Positions 7,728 to 17,178 of a stretch of 64,000 nt of DNA are shown here, in pieces. A program made the translations under genes and the position numbers. How positions within the stretch are numbered: the first letter of the stretch is position 1; every line of letters starts with the position of its first letter. This DNA comes from CAJQQK01 sp049116495 (GTDB lineage Bacteria; Pseudomonadota; Alphaproteobacteria; Rhizobiales; Hyphomicrobiaceae). The notes below the pieces were generated by a model. The model was not told the origin of the DNA, did not search any database, and worked only from the letters and a program-made list of their open reading frames with translations. The stretch lies in NCBI GenBank assembly GCA_049116495.1, contig JAGDYV010000036.1, positions 1 to 64,000 of the forward strand, read 5' to 3'.

Positions 7728-10100
7728 ATGCCTCGGCTAGTCAATCCCTTCCAGCTTGAAGCAACCTTTGACCCGTTCGTCGATGAGTATCGGGTGCATG
7801 CCGATAAGATCATGCTCGGCATGTGCGTGTTTCTGCTGCTGTGTTGCACGGCGCTCGCGGCATGGACGTCGTCATGGCAGTCGCTTTTCGCCATCGGTGT
7901 GCCAACGACGTTATTGGGTGCTTATCTTACCTACACGTTGCCAGGTCATCTGCTGACACGCTTGTTCATGGGTTGCGCCTTCATGGCGTTCACCGGCTTG
8001 ATCATTCACATGTTTCGCGGTGATATCGAAGCCCACTTCAGCGCCTTCGGCCTGATTGGCGTGCTGCTTTACTACCGAGACTGGCGCGTTGTGGGTTCAG
8101 CGACAGTTTTTATCTATCTGCACCATCTTCTCCTTGGTCTCGCGCAGACCTACGGGGCGGCAATCTATGTCTTTGATACACCATCGTTCTGGCCGGTTTT
8201 CGGTCTGCATGTCGCTTATTTTTTGCCATTTGTGGGCATGATGGGCTACTTGGCGATTGCGCTGCGCCAAGAAGCTTATGAGAACCGTCTGGTCATCGAG
8301 ATGGCGCAAAAAATTGCGGATGGCGATTTTACCCACAGCGTCGAGATACCAGAAGGGGTCGATGTCGAAGGCGGCCTTTTGAGTTCGGTTGCCTTGATGC
8401 ACAGTCGCATCCGCGAAATTCTCTGGATGATACCGACACCGACCCTCGTGCTGCGCCCGGACGACCTGACGATCGTCAATGTCAATGCTGCCTGGATTAG
8501 TGCATTCGGACCAGTCCATGGCCAGATCGAAGATCTGATCGGAACGCGTCTCGACAGTCTCGGTTGTTGGGTTGGCGACGATGACTGCTTGCGGATTCGT
8601 GACTTCGATCCAAATGAAAATCTGAAGCTCAATCTCTCGATCGACGCATTCGCCAAAGAAGAGCGGCTGCGCGAGGTCGAATTTCGCAAGATCGTCTACC
8701 AGGCGCACGGATCGAAGCTACTTATTGTCGTTGCCGATGACGTCACGATGCGTGATCGTGTTCAACGCCACCTTCACAACCTAGCCTACCAGGACGGTCT
8801 GACGGAGTTGCCCAATCGGCAAGCTCTGGATGAGCTTGCTGAACGGCTTGATGATCCGGGCCATACTGCGGGTTATGGCTACGCCCTCGTCGATCTTGAC
8901 CGCTTCAAACCCATCAACGACACCTATGGTCACAAGGCAGGCGATGCCGTGTTGAAGGCGATCGCCGGGCGGCTGCTAGGCCTGGTCAGAGAAAACGATA
9001 TGGTCGCTCGCATCGGCGGTGATGAGTTTGCCGTCGTTATTGCTGACATGTCGACTCCGGCCGCAGCACGACAGTTCGGCGAACGATTGTCCGCGATTTT
9101 TCAAGATCCCATAGAGTTCGACGGTCGGTTGTTGAGCGTCGGCGCCAGCATCGGGCTTGCGCTGAGTAATGACATAAAGGGTGGCTTCGACTACGTCATG
9201 TCGGCAGCGGATCAGGCGATGTATTCGATCAAGGGTTCGCGAGAAATACCATTTGAAGTTTTCAATCCCAGGCGCCACACGCGCAAAACCGATCTTCATT
9301 ATGCGGCAAAACTGGAGCGCGCTATCGAATGCGGTGAATTCCAGGCTTATTATCAGCCAAAGATTGATATGCAAACTGGTAACTTCGTCGGGTTTGAAGC
9401 TCTGGCAAGATGGATTCATCCGGATCGCGGCGTGGTTGCGCCAGAATATTTCCTTGATGACATCCACAGCTATGGCCTGCTTGATCAGTTTTCGCGTGCT
9501 GTCCTGGAAGCCGTCTCAGAGCAGTTGGCGGAATGGAAGAGCGAGGGGCTCCAGATTCCTTCAATCGCGATCAATCTTGCCGAGATTACGCTTGCGACTG
9601 AAAGCGGCTTAGATGACTTGTTGCGGCGACTGGCACGGTTGCCCATTGCGCGCGAGCGCATCACGCTTGAAATCACGGAAGACGTTTTCATTTCGAGGTC
9701 CTCAGACGCCATTCGTGAATCACTCGCCAAGCTGCATAATGCTGGCTTTCGGATATCGCTTGATGACTTCGGAAGCGGTTATGCCTCCCTTCGCCACCTT
9801 ACCGAACTGCCGATTGACGAGTTGAAAATTGACACTCAGTTTGTCGCGGGGATCGGACGAGATCATACCGCTGAAGTGATCATCGACGGCTTTCTTTCGA
9901 TGGCAGAGGGGTTAAAGGCCGAGGTGGTCGCCGAAGGCGTGGAGACGGAATCGCAAGCGTCGTTCCTGAAGGACGGCGGCTGTCATCATGCGCAGGGATT
10001 CTTATTTGGCAAACCCTTGTCGGCACAGGAAGCACAGGCCTACCTGCGGTCTCTGGAAGTTCAGAAAACATCAAAGGTCAAAACATTGGAAAGCGTCTAG
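7728..10100 (+). CDS. Membrane-bound PAS-GGDEF-EAL protein
   Basis: 790 residues. Several N-terminal membrane helices (about 25-180), a HAMP-like stretch (KIADGDF), a PAS-like segment (about 230-330), then GGDEF (RIGGDEF near 430, with RxxD site REND five residues before) and EAL (FEALARW near 554; DDFGSGYASL, EGVE). All recognised catalytic motifs are intact. ATG 7728 has GGAGGG about 9 bases upstream; an in-frame start at 7635 would add 31 residues lacking family resemblance. The second half of the paralogous pair facing away from the gene at 4879-6918. Confidence 0.92.
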   Translation: MPRLVNPFQLEATFDPFVDEYRVHADKIMLGMCVFLLLCCTALAAWTSSWQSLFAIGVPTTLLGAYLTYTLPGHLLTRLFMGCAFMAFTGLIIHMFRGDIEAHFSAFGLIGVLLYYRDWRVVGSATVFIYLHHLLLGLAQTYGAAIYVFDTPSFWPVFGLHVAYFLPFVGMMGYLAIALRQEAYENRLVIEMAQKIADGDFTHSVEIPEGVDVEGGLLSSVALMHSRIREILWMIPTPTLVLRPDDLTIVNVNAAWISAFGPVHGQIEDLIGTRLDSLGCWVGDDDCLRIRDFDPNENLKLNLSIDAFAKEERLREVEFRKIVYQAHGSKLLIVVADDVTMRDRVQRHLHNLAYQDGLTELPNRQALDELAERLDDPGHTAGYGYALVDLDRFKPINDTYGHKAGDAVLKAIAGRLLGLVRENDMVARIGGDEFAVVIADMSTPAAARQFGERLSAIFQDPIEFDGRLLSVGASIGLALSNDIKGGFDYVMSAADQAMYSIKGSREIPFEVFNPRRHTRKTDLHYAAKLERAIECGEFQAYYQPKIDMQTGNFVGFEALARWIHPDRGVVAPEYFLDDIHSYGLLDQFSRAVLEAVSEQLAEWKSEGLQIPSIAINLAEITLATESGLDDLLRRLARLPIARERITLEITEDVFISRSSDAIRESLAKLHNAGFRISLDDFGSGYASLRHLTELPIDELKIDTQFVAGIGRDHTAEVIIDGFLSMAEGLKAEVVAEGVETESQASFLKDGGCHHAQGFLFGKPLSAQEAQAYLRSLEVQKTSKVKTLESV

Positions 10101-10133
10101 GCACCGAGCATCAAGCAACTCGCAAGTCGGCAG

Positions 10134-10164
10134 GATGAGCAGGTTCCCCCGCTCATCCCGGTTT
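10134..10164. terminator. Terminator between convergent genes
   Basis: GGATGAGC (10134-10141) and GCTCATCC (10152-10159) form a perfect 8-bp stem with a 10-base loop, followed on the plus strand by CGGTTTT. It sits between the end of the PAS-GGDEF-EAL gene and the end of the EF-G gene, which converge. Confidence 0.65.
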
Positions 10165-10166
10165 TC

Positions 10167-12230
10167 CTATTTGGCAGCGCTGCACGAGAGCACTGTATCG
10201 GCAACGCTTGCCGGCACCCGGCCGTAGTGGCCAAAGCGCATGGTGAAGACGGCGCGGCCGTGCGACAATGAACGTACTGCGTTGACGTAGTTGAACATGT
10301 TGGCAAGCGGCACATGGGCCGAGACCTCATGTGCATTCGCCGCTATGTCTGTTGCCAGCACGGTGCCACGTCGGCTCTGCAAATCACCGATGACTGCGCC
10401 GAGATGATCCTCGGGCGTTGTCACGGTGACCTCCATCACCGGTTCCAGGAGTACGGGCTCAGCCTGGGTTAAACCAAGTTTTGCTGCATCCCGCGTGGCC
10501 AACTCGAAAGCCATGGCTGACGAGTCTTTCGAATGGAATGCGCCGTCAACCAATGTCGCGCGCAGGCCGAGCAAGGGATACCCGGCAAGCGGACCTTCGT
10601 GCATGGCCGCGATCAAGGCTTTTTCGATCGCCGGCACGAACTCTTTCGGGATCGTCCCGCCAACCGTGCGGTCCTCGAACAGTAAGCCCGTCTCATCATT
10701 GCCGAGCGGCTCAAAGACAAGCTTCATGCGCGCGAACTGACCTTGACCGCCGTTCTGCTTCTTGTGCGTGTGGTCGATCTCGCTGCGTGCCGTTATGGCC
10801 TCGCGATAGGCGACCCGCGGCGCACCGATGACGGCATCAACATTGTAATCCTCCTTCAAGGTTTCGACCGCGATGGTCAGATGTAGTTCACCCATACCTG
10901 CGACCAGCGTCTGCCCTGACTCGGCGTCTACGCTGATGCGCAGCGACGGATCCTCTCGGCTCATTCCGTGCAGCGCGCTGCTGAGCTTGTGTTGGTCGGC
11001 CAATGTCAATGGCTCGATAACCGCCTCGATCACGGGATCGGGGCAGTCAAAACCGTCAAGCACCAATGGATGCCTGGGCTCACACAATGTCTCACCAGCG
11101 CCGGTCGCCTTAAGGCCGACGACAGCCACGACGTCACCGGCTTCGGCGAACGCAATGTCCGTTTCGGCATCCGCGTGCATGCGTTTGATGCGACTGATGC
11201 GTTCGACTGCGCCTGTCGCACCGTTGATGAACGACATGCCCTGGTCCATACGTCCGGAGTAGATCCGCACGTATGAGAGCGCCCCCGTCCGACGCATCTG
11301 CACTTTCGAGACCAAACCGACGAACGGCGCGTCTGTGGTGGGCGCACGCTGTTCGATATCTCCAGTGCCCGGATTTACGCCCGTCACGACGGGACGATCC
11401 GCAGGGCCGGGGCAATAGTCCACGATCGCGTCGAGCAGCGGTTGCACGCCGACGTTGCGAAAGGCCGAACCGCACAGCACGGGCTGGAACCGGCCCAGCA
11501 GGCAACCGGCCCGGATCAGCTTGCGGGTCGTTTCTGTATCAAACACATCACCCTTCTCCAGATATAGTTCAAGCGCCGCATCATCGCCTTCCACGATCTG
11601 CTCGATCAGGGATTGGCGGGCGACGGCCACCTTGTCATGCATGTCCGGCGGGATGTCTTCGATAAGCGGTTCGAAAACGCCCTTCTTCCAGGCAAGCGCC
11701 GTCATCGACACGAGATCGACGAGGCCGTGAAAGTCCGCCTCATTGCCGATCGGCAGTTGCGCGACAAGTGGCAGCGCGCCGAGCCGTTCCTTAAGGGACA
11801 CGACCGCGGCATCAAAGTTGGCACCAACCTGATCCATCTTGTTGATGAAACACAGACGCGGCACGCCAAAGCGATCCGCTTGACGCCACACGGTTTCCGA
11901 TTGCGGCTCAACACCGGATACGGCTGAGAAAACCGCAATGGCAGAGTCGAGCACGCGCAAGGATCGCTCCACTTCGATCGTGAAGTCGACATGTCCCGGC
12001 GTGTCGATGATCGTGATCGTAGCATCGCGCCAATCACACGACGTGGCGGCAGCCGAGATCGTGATGCCGTGTTTCCGTTCCAAGGCACGGAAGTCCATTT
12101 CGGCATTGCCGTCATGGACGTTACCAAGCTTATGGATGCGGCCGGTGTTGAACAGAATGCGCTCAGTCAGTGTGGTCTTGCCGGCATCGACGTGTGCCAT
12201 GATGCCGATATTGCGACGGGGATGGGTCAT
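10167..12230 (-). CDS. fusA: Stand-alone translation elongation factor G
   Basis: 687 residues, normal EF-G length. G1 GIMAHVDAGKTT, switch I with RKHGITISAA, G3 DTPGHVDFT, G4 NKMD and the domain IV loop HKKQNGGQGQ are all readable, so GTP binding and the tip that contacts the decoding centre look intact. It moves tRNA-mRNA during translocation or takes part in ribosome recycling. It is not in a str operon (no rpsL, rpsG or tuf nearby), which suggests a second, divergent copy rather than the housekeeping gene; the rest of the genome would decide. It ends close to a shared terminator. Confidence 0.88.
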   Translation of the reverse strand: MTHPRRNIGIMAHVDAGKTTLTERILFNTGRIHKLGNVHDGNAEMDFRALERKHGITISAAATSCDWRDATITIIDTPGHVDFTIEVERSLRVLDSAIAVFSAVSGVEPQSETVWRQADRFGVPRLCFINKMDQVGANFDAAVVSLKERLGALPLVAQLPIGNEADFHGLVDLVSMTALAWKKGVFEPLIEDIPPDMHDKVAVARQSLIEQIVEGDDAALELYLEKGDVFDTETTRKLIRAGCLLGRFQPVLCGSAFRNVGVQPLLDAIVDYCPGPADRPVVTGVNPGTGDIEQRAPTTDAPFVGLVSKVQMRRTGALSYVRIYSGRMDQGMSFINGATGAVERISRIKRMHADAETDIAFAEAGDVVAVVGLKATGAGETLCEPRHPLVLDGFDCPDPVIEAVIEPLTLADQHKLSSALHGMSREDPSLRISVDAESGQTLVAGMGELHLTIAVETLKEDYNVDAVIGAPRVAYREAITARSEIDHTHKKQNGGQGQFARMKLVFEPLGNDETGLLFEDRTVGGTIPKEFVPAIEKALIAAMHEGPLAGYPLLGLRATLVDGAFHSKDSSAMAFELATRDAAKLGLTQAEPVLLEPVMEVTVTTPEDHLGAVIGDLQSRRGTVLATDIAANAHEVSAHVPLANMFNYVNAVRSLSHGRAVFTMRFGHYGRVPASVADTVLSCSAAK

Positions 12231-12846
12231 TGTTGGTCTCGTTCAGTCATGCGCCTGCGGCGGCTGGAAGCCGCGAAGGCGCGCGCGCAGCAATCGCCGT
12301 CCTGTGCCCAATGTGGACGCAATTCGGTTCAATCAAATGTGCTGCTTAGTTTTTGGGTAAAGCGGTGCAACGCGGCATTGCGCGCCCAAACCCGAAACGG
12401 GTGCGTTGCAAAGAGGCGCGGTGACACGCCCCGGACGGAGCGATCAGCGTGCCTCGCGGTACTGGCTATCTTCCGTCATGGTTACCTCCGCGTGCCTGGG
12501 CCTTGCGGCCGCGCGTTGGGTAGATGATAGAAACCAAGTGATTTGTCAATGGCTCTTGGGCGACTTCCTTGGCGGCGCGCGCTCTTCAAGGTGGTGCCCG
12601 ACCCGCCAGACACAATCGAATCCCCGCCACGTGCAAAAAGTTGCATCATGCAGGAGCACGACGAAAATATGAGCTGTTAGTGGAACGCCATCATGATTTT
12701 GAAAACATCTGCACGGCTAGCGCCGGAAGACTGGCTGCTTATGGCGCAAGTCGACAAGATGGCGCCTCAACTGCAAGAGTAGGTCCAACACGCGTCTCGA
12801 CGAAGCGTTGCGCAGCGGCGCTCCAGCCCAGGCCCAGGAGCCTTTC
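12231..12846. other. Intergenic region between divergent EF-G and acyl-CoA dehydrogenase genes
   Basis: About 615 bases. Overlapping frames are short and look non-coding. Expected to hold two divergent promoters. No RNA gene, repeat or convincing hairpin was found. Confidence 0.4.
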
Positions 12847-14013
12847 ATGAGCATAGATTTCACGCCGGAGCAGGAACAGATCAGGGAGAATGTGGCGCGC
12901 CTATGCGCCGAATTTGGCGATCAATACTGGCTGGAACGCGATTCAGACGGTCGGTTTCCGGAAGAGTTCTGCCGGGCGATTGCAGACAATGGCTATATGG
13001 GTATCGCAATGCCAGTCGAATATGGCGGATCCGGACTGGGTATCACAGAAGCCGCAATTCTCATGCAGACGATATCGCAATCGGGCGCTGGAAACGGCGG
13101 TGTGTCGTCGGTCAGCCTTGGTATTTTCGGCCTGAACCCGATCGTCAGATACGGCACGGAGGAGCAGAAGCAACGGATGCTCGCGCCTGTCATCAGCAGA
13201 GAGGACAAGGCGTGCTTCGCCGTGACCGAACCGGATGCCGGTCTGGATACAACGCGTCTCAAAACGCGGGCTGTCCGGAAGGGCGATCGTTACGTTGTTC
13301 ACGGGCAGAAGATCTGGATCAGCACGGCGCAGATCGCCACGAAGATCCTACTGATCGCGCGCACTGCTGATGAGGCAGAAACAGAGCGGCCAATAGACGG
13401 CCTTAGCCTGTTCTTTACAGATCTTGATCGATCGAAGGTCGAGATCCGCGAGATCGAGAAGATGGGCCGCAAGTGCGTCGACTCAAACGAACTGTTTTTC
13501 GATGGCATGGAGATCCCGGTCGAGGACCGCATTGGCGAAGAAGGCAAAGGCTTTCGGTATCTGCTGCACGGCATCAATCCCGAGCGTATTCTCATCGCAG
13601 CCGGGATGGTCGGTCTCGGGCGGGCTGCGCTTCACAAAGCGACAGAATATGCCAAGGAACGTGTCGTCTTCAATCGGCCGATCGGTATGAACCAGGCGAT
13701 CCAGCACCCGCTTGCTAAAAACTGGGCCGAGTTGGAAGCCGCGAACTTGATGGCCTTTCGTGCAGCCCAGCTCTACGACCGCGGTGAAGATTGCGGGGCG
13801 CTTGCCAATGCTGCGAAATACCTCGCCGGTGAGGCAGCCGTTGATGCCTGCAACAACGCCATCCTTACTCATGGTGGAATGGGATATGCCAAAGAGTATC
13901 ATGTTGAGCGTTATCTTCGCGAGGCCATTATCCATCGCATCGCGCCGGTGACGCCGCATCTTGCACTCAGTCACCTTGCCGAGCGGGTGCTGGGGCTGCC
14001 GAAGTCATACTGA
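12847..14013 (+). CDS. Acyl-CoA dehydrogenase
   Basis: 388 residues, the usual size for soluble FAD acyl-CoA dehydrogenases. N-terminal helical domain begins FTPEQEQIRENVARL; the middle has CFAVTEPDAGLDTTRLKT (FAD/substrate binding) and the C-terminal part has AIQHPLAKNWAELEAA and ILTHGGMGYAKEYHVERYLRE, where the family catalytic base region lies. It oxidises an acyl-CoA to the 2-enoyl-CoA, passing electrons to ETF. CAGGAG 6-11 bases upstream supports ATG 12847. The CoA-transferase gene follows 56 bp later and is probably co-transcribed. Confidence 0.92.
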   Translation: MSIDFTPEQEQIRENVARLCAEFGDQYWLERDSDGRFPEEFCRAIADNGYMGIAMPVEYGGSGLGITEAAILMQTISQSGAGNGGVSSVSLGIFGLNPIVRYGTEEQKQRMLAPVISREDKACFAVTEPDAGLDTTRLKTRAVRKGDRYVVHGQKIWISTAQIATKILLIARTADEAETERPIDGLSLFFTDLDRSKVEIREIEKMGRKCVDSNELFFDGMEIPVEDRIGEEGKGFRYLLHGINPERILIAAGMVGLGRAALHKATEYAKERVVFNRPIGMNQAIQHPLAKNWAELEAANLMAFRAAQLYDRGEDCGALANAAKYLAGEAAVDACNNAILTHGGMGYAKEYHVERYLREAIIHRIAPVTPHLALSHLAERVLGLPKSY

Positions 14014-14069
14014 TCCGCGATATCGGGTGCCCAAGGCCTGAACAATGCCAAGCAACAAGAGAGGCTGAG

Positions 14070-15203
14070 ATGCGCATCTTGCCGTTAGAAGGCGTAACCG
14101 TTCTGGAGATGGGATCGAGCGTCGCAGGACCGTTTTGCTGCCGTGTCCTCGCAGATCTCGGAGCAGAGGTCATCAAGGTCGAAGCACCTTCGGGCGGTGA
14201 CCCTGCTCGAGGATGGAGCGAACAGCGATTGGGCAACGTCAGTCCAACCTTTCAAGTCATGAACAATGGCAAGAGGTCCATTGTTGTCAATTTCAACGAT
14301 CCGACTGAGTTGGAGAAACTGAAGGACTTTGCCTCGACCTCGGTTGATGTCGTTGTGCAAAACCTGCGCCCTGGCGTGGCTGATCGATTGGGGTTTGGCC
14401 CGGAGCATGCCGCCGAGATCAATCCGAAGATGATTTATCTCAACATTTCGGCCTACGGGCGTTTCGGCCCGCTGAGCCAGAACCCGGGATACGACCCCTT
14501 GATTCAGGCCTTCAGCGGTCTGGTCGATATAACAGGTCCGGCAGACGGGCCGCCTGCCCGGGTTGGTGCACCCATCATCGACATGGGGACCGGGTTATGG
14601 GCGGTCGTCGGCGTATTGGCGGCTCTGCGTCAACGCGATAGGACGGGCCGCGGATGCGTCGTCGATGCAGCCATGCTTGACACGGCGATCGCTTGGCAGA
14701 GCCTATCCGCCGCGACCATTGAAGCAGGTGGAGAGCCTCCGACACGGTCCGGCCTCAAGGGCCCGCTTCTCGTGCCGAACCAGGCGTTTCAGACATCCGA
14801 TGGCCGGTTGATCATAACCGTCGGCACGAACAACCAGTTTCGAAAGTTGTGCGATGTCATCGCGCACTCAAGCCTTGCCGATGATGCTCGATTTACGAGC
14901 AATGCGGCGCGAGATGACAACCAGGATGCTTTGGCAGAGCTGATCAACGCCGCATTGGCTCATAAACCGCGTGCCCATTGGTGCAAGTTACTCGATGCAG
15001 CAGACGTGCCGAATGCACCGATTCAGACCCTCGAGGAGGCGATGTCGCATGAGCAGATATCCGGCGGTGATATTTTCGTCGAGGCCCCGGACGGATCATT
15101 CCGAGTGGTCGGTCCAGCAATCAAGTTCGACAAAGTGCGACCCGGTATGAAGACCGCAGCCCCGGAACTCGGTGAGCACACAAAGGCCGTGCTGGAAGAC
15201 TGA
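14070..15203 (+). CDS. CaiB/BaiF (family III) CoA-transferase
   Basis: 377 residues. The N-terminus LEMGSSVAGPFCCRVLADLGAEVIKVE and the segment KRSIVVNFNDP are typical of family III CoA-transferases such as formyl-CoA and carnitine CoA-transferases. The catalytic Asp is expected in the VVDAAMLDTA region near residue 200. It likely moves CoA to the acid that is then oxidised by the upstream dehydrogenase. Substrate unknown. RBS AGAGAGGCTGAG precedes ATG 14070. Confidence 0.9.
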   Translation: MRILPLEGVTVLEMGSSVAGPFCCRVLADLGAEVIKVEAPSGGDPARGWSEQRLGNVSPTFQVMNNGKRSIVVNFNDPTELEKLKDFASTSVDVVVQNLRPGVADRLGFGPEHAAEINPKMIYLNISAYGRFGPLSQNPGYDPLIQAFSGLVDITGPADGPPARVGAPIIDMGTGLWAVVGVLAALRQRDRTGRGCVVDAAMLDTAIAWQSLSAATIEAGGEPPTRSGLKGPLLVPNQAFQTSDGRLIITVGTNNQFRKLCDVIAHSSLADDARFTSNAARDDNQDALAELINAALAHKPRAHWCKLLDAADVPNAPIQTLEEAMSHEQISGGDIFVEAPDGSFRVVGPAIKFDKVRPGMKTAAPELGEHTKAVLED

Positions 15204-15340
15204 CAAGGCAACAGACACGGTTTGCTCATCGCGAGCTGAATTTTTGAACTAGCCGATTTGTAAACCCAGCCAAAATTGACCGCTGTTGCGTGCCACAAAG
15301 CGCAGGCCACGCCATAGGCGACGAAGATTGCATGCCTTGC

Positions 15341-15607
15341 TCAAGGTTTCTTCGGCGCTTCTGCAGACGTCTCGCCTTGGTATTTGTCGTACGCCCTCGA
15401 GATGCGCTGACCGTTCGTCGAGTGATGTTTCTTGAACGCGCTACGTGGCCATGGATCAATCGTTTGGACCGCCTTGTTGCGGGCGATGGCATCGCCGGCG
15501 CTGAGGTTGATCGTGTCCGCGTAGTCATTGTCCCGACAACCAGTGATGAGCAATGTTATCGCAAGGCAGAAGATGACCGTCGCTTTGGTTCCGAGCCGTG
15601 TCACCAT
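15341..15607 (-). CDS. Small lipoprotein next to Tad secretin
   Basis: 88 residues. Signal peptide with lipobox LITGC (Cys near residue 24), then a short polar domain rich in charged residues. It starts 7 bp inside the end of the secretin gene, so it is translationally coupled. It sits where CpaD or a pilotin-like lipoprotein would be in a Tad locus, but it is far shorter than CpaD. I do not recognise the family; a role in secretin assembly is only an inference from position. Confidence 0.7.
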   Translation of the reverse strand: MVTRLGTKATVIFCLAITLLITGCRDNDYADTINLSAGDAIARNKAVQTIDPWPRSAFKKHHSTNGQRISRAYDKYQGETSAEAPKKP

Positions 15608-17061
15608 TTGGTGTGTCCAATCTTGGTCAGTGAAATGATGTGTCCCGGTTGCGGGGCTAGCGCATCGTTGTGACCGCGAACGACCGATGCCTGCCAGCTG
15701 TTCTTCTCATGCTTGCCGCGCAGGAACAGTTCACGTTGACCGCTGCCGCGCGAACTCTGCAACGGTGTTGTCAGCGGTTCGCCGGGGCGGGCCGGGCGAA
15801 CGAGGCGCGGCGTTATGATAATGACGAGGTCGGTTTCCTGCTTCTTGTATTGTGCACTTCGGAACAAGGCACCGAGGACCGGCACTTTGCCAATCCAGGG
15901 CAGTTGTCGGGAAAGCCGGGTATTGCTGTGTTGCAAGAGACCAGCGATTGCGAAGCTCTGCCCGTTGCGCAACTCGACGGCGGTCTGTGCGCGGCGCACA
16001 ACCAACCCCGGGATGCGTACATCGGCAATGGCAACGCCGGCGGTGTCATCGAGTTCGCTGACCTCCGGTTCAATCTGCAGGTTGATCAACCCGTCCGACA
16101 GAACCGTTGGCGTGAACTTGAGCGCGACTCCAAACGTCTTGAAGGCGACCGTGACCTTGCCGTCAGAAGAATCCACCGGAAACGGAAATTCTCCGCCGGC
16201 GAGAAAACTCGCGGAAACACCCGACATGGTTACGAGATTGGGTTCCGCCAGCCGGCGCGCGAGGCCGCGTTCCTCCAACGCGCGAACGATGACATCAACG
16301 TTCGTGCCGCCCTTGAGCAGTTTGGCGATGAGCGAGCCGAACGGTTGTGCACCCGATGCCAGCGATGCCGCGCTGATCAGGCTTCCGGTCACAAGTGCCT
16401 GACCGCCGGTGTCCGAGTTGACGCGGGCGCTGCGGACGCGCGTGCTGACCCCCAACTCGGTCGCGGCGCGGCGCGATGCCTCGACAAAGCGCACTTCGAG
16501 CATCACCTGCTGGGTAGCGCGCACATCAAGCGCGTTGGTTACCGAATCGGGTGCGTATTGATTGGCGATCATCAGTGCTTTTTTGACTGCGCGTGCATCC
16601 TGAACCGTGCCGCTCAAGAGGATACGCCCGTTGGCACCGCTTACGCGTATCCGATTGCGCGGAAGATTCTCGCGCAGCTTTGCGCGCAGGTCCGCAAGAT
16701 TGTGCGTCACATTGATGTTGGCGGTGACGATGACATTTTTCTGCGGGTCGATCAAAACGAGGCTGGTTGCACCGACCTTCTTGCCGACGATGTAAACGAG
16801 GCGATCGGTGATCGGCACCAGATCAGCAATCTTTTCATCCGCGATCAGCGCCTGCGCATACGGTCGCGGAATTTCGACGACCGTTGATTTGTGGGCGACG
16901 ACTGTTACGTCGGTGCTGCCATCATCGAGAAATTGCTTCGCAACTGCGACGTCGCTCACCAAGGCAATCGATACCACCGCCAACAGCATCCTGGTGATTG
17001 AAAGGCGCCGCAAGCCGCCAAGAGCATCACGAAACCGGTTGAGGCTGAACTGCATACCCAT
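15601..17061 (-). CDS. cpaC: Tad/Flp pilus secretin CpaC (RcpA)
   Basis: 486 residues from ATG 17061; GTG 17085 is an alternative with 8 more residues, and neither has a strong RBS. A signal-like hydrophobic segment, then the pilus-specific N-domain (STVVEIPRPYAQALIADEK), a BON-like segment, and the secretin core (VMLEVRFVEASRRAATELG, EPNLVTMSGVSASFLAGGEFPFP, VALKFTPTVL, TDLVIIITPRLV). It forms the outer-membrane channel for the Flp pilus. It is followed by the lipoprotein and preceded by cpaB on the same strand. Confidence 0.9.
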   Translation of the reverse strand: MGMQFSLNRFRDALGGLRRLSITRMLLAVVSIALVSDVAVAKQFLDDGSTDVTVVAHKSTVVEIPRPYAQALIADEKIADLVPITDRLVYIVGKKVGATSLVLIDPQKNVIVTANINVTHNLADLRAKLRENLPRNRIRVSGANGRILLSGTVQDARAVKKALMIANQYAPDSVTNALDVRATQQVMLEVRFVEASRRAATELGVSTRVRSARVNSDTGGQALVTGSLISAASLASGAQPFGSLIAKLLKGGTNVDVIVRALEERGLARRLAEPNLVTMSGVSASFLAGGEFPFPVDSSDGKVTVAFKTFGVALKFTPTVLSDGLINLQIEPEVSELDDTAGVAIADVRIPGLVVRRAQTAVELRNGQSFAIAGLLQHSNTRLSRQLPWIGKVPVLGALFRSAQYKKQETDLVIIITPRLVRPARPGEPLTTPLQSSRGSGQRELFLRGKHEKNSWQASVVRGHNDALAPQPGHIISLTKIGHTKW

Positions 17062-17178
17062 CACACACTCTGACCAACGAGGCACACCATGCGCCCGGCA
17101 AGCGCTTATCCGTGATCGTTCTCGGAGAGGATTGCAATTTGGCGGGGTTGGTTTTCCCCGGTTTGCACAGTGGGCGTC

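Noticed and set aside
11938..12527. Plus-strand frames across the start of the EF-G gene
   Set aside because: They are antisense shadows of a well-conserved EF-G sequence.
15670..16887. Long plus-strand frame of about 400 codons
   Set aside because: Antisense to the CpaC secretin gene, which has clear family motifs.
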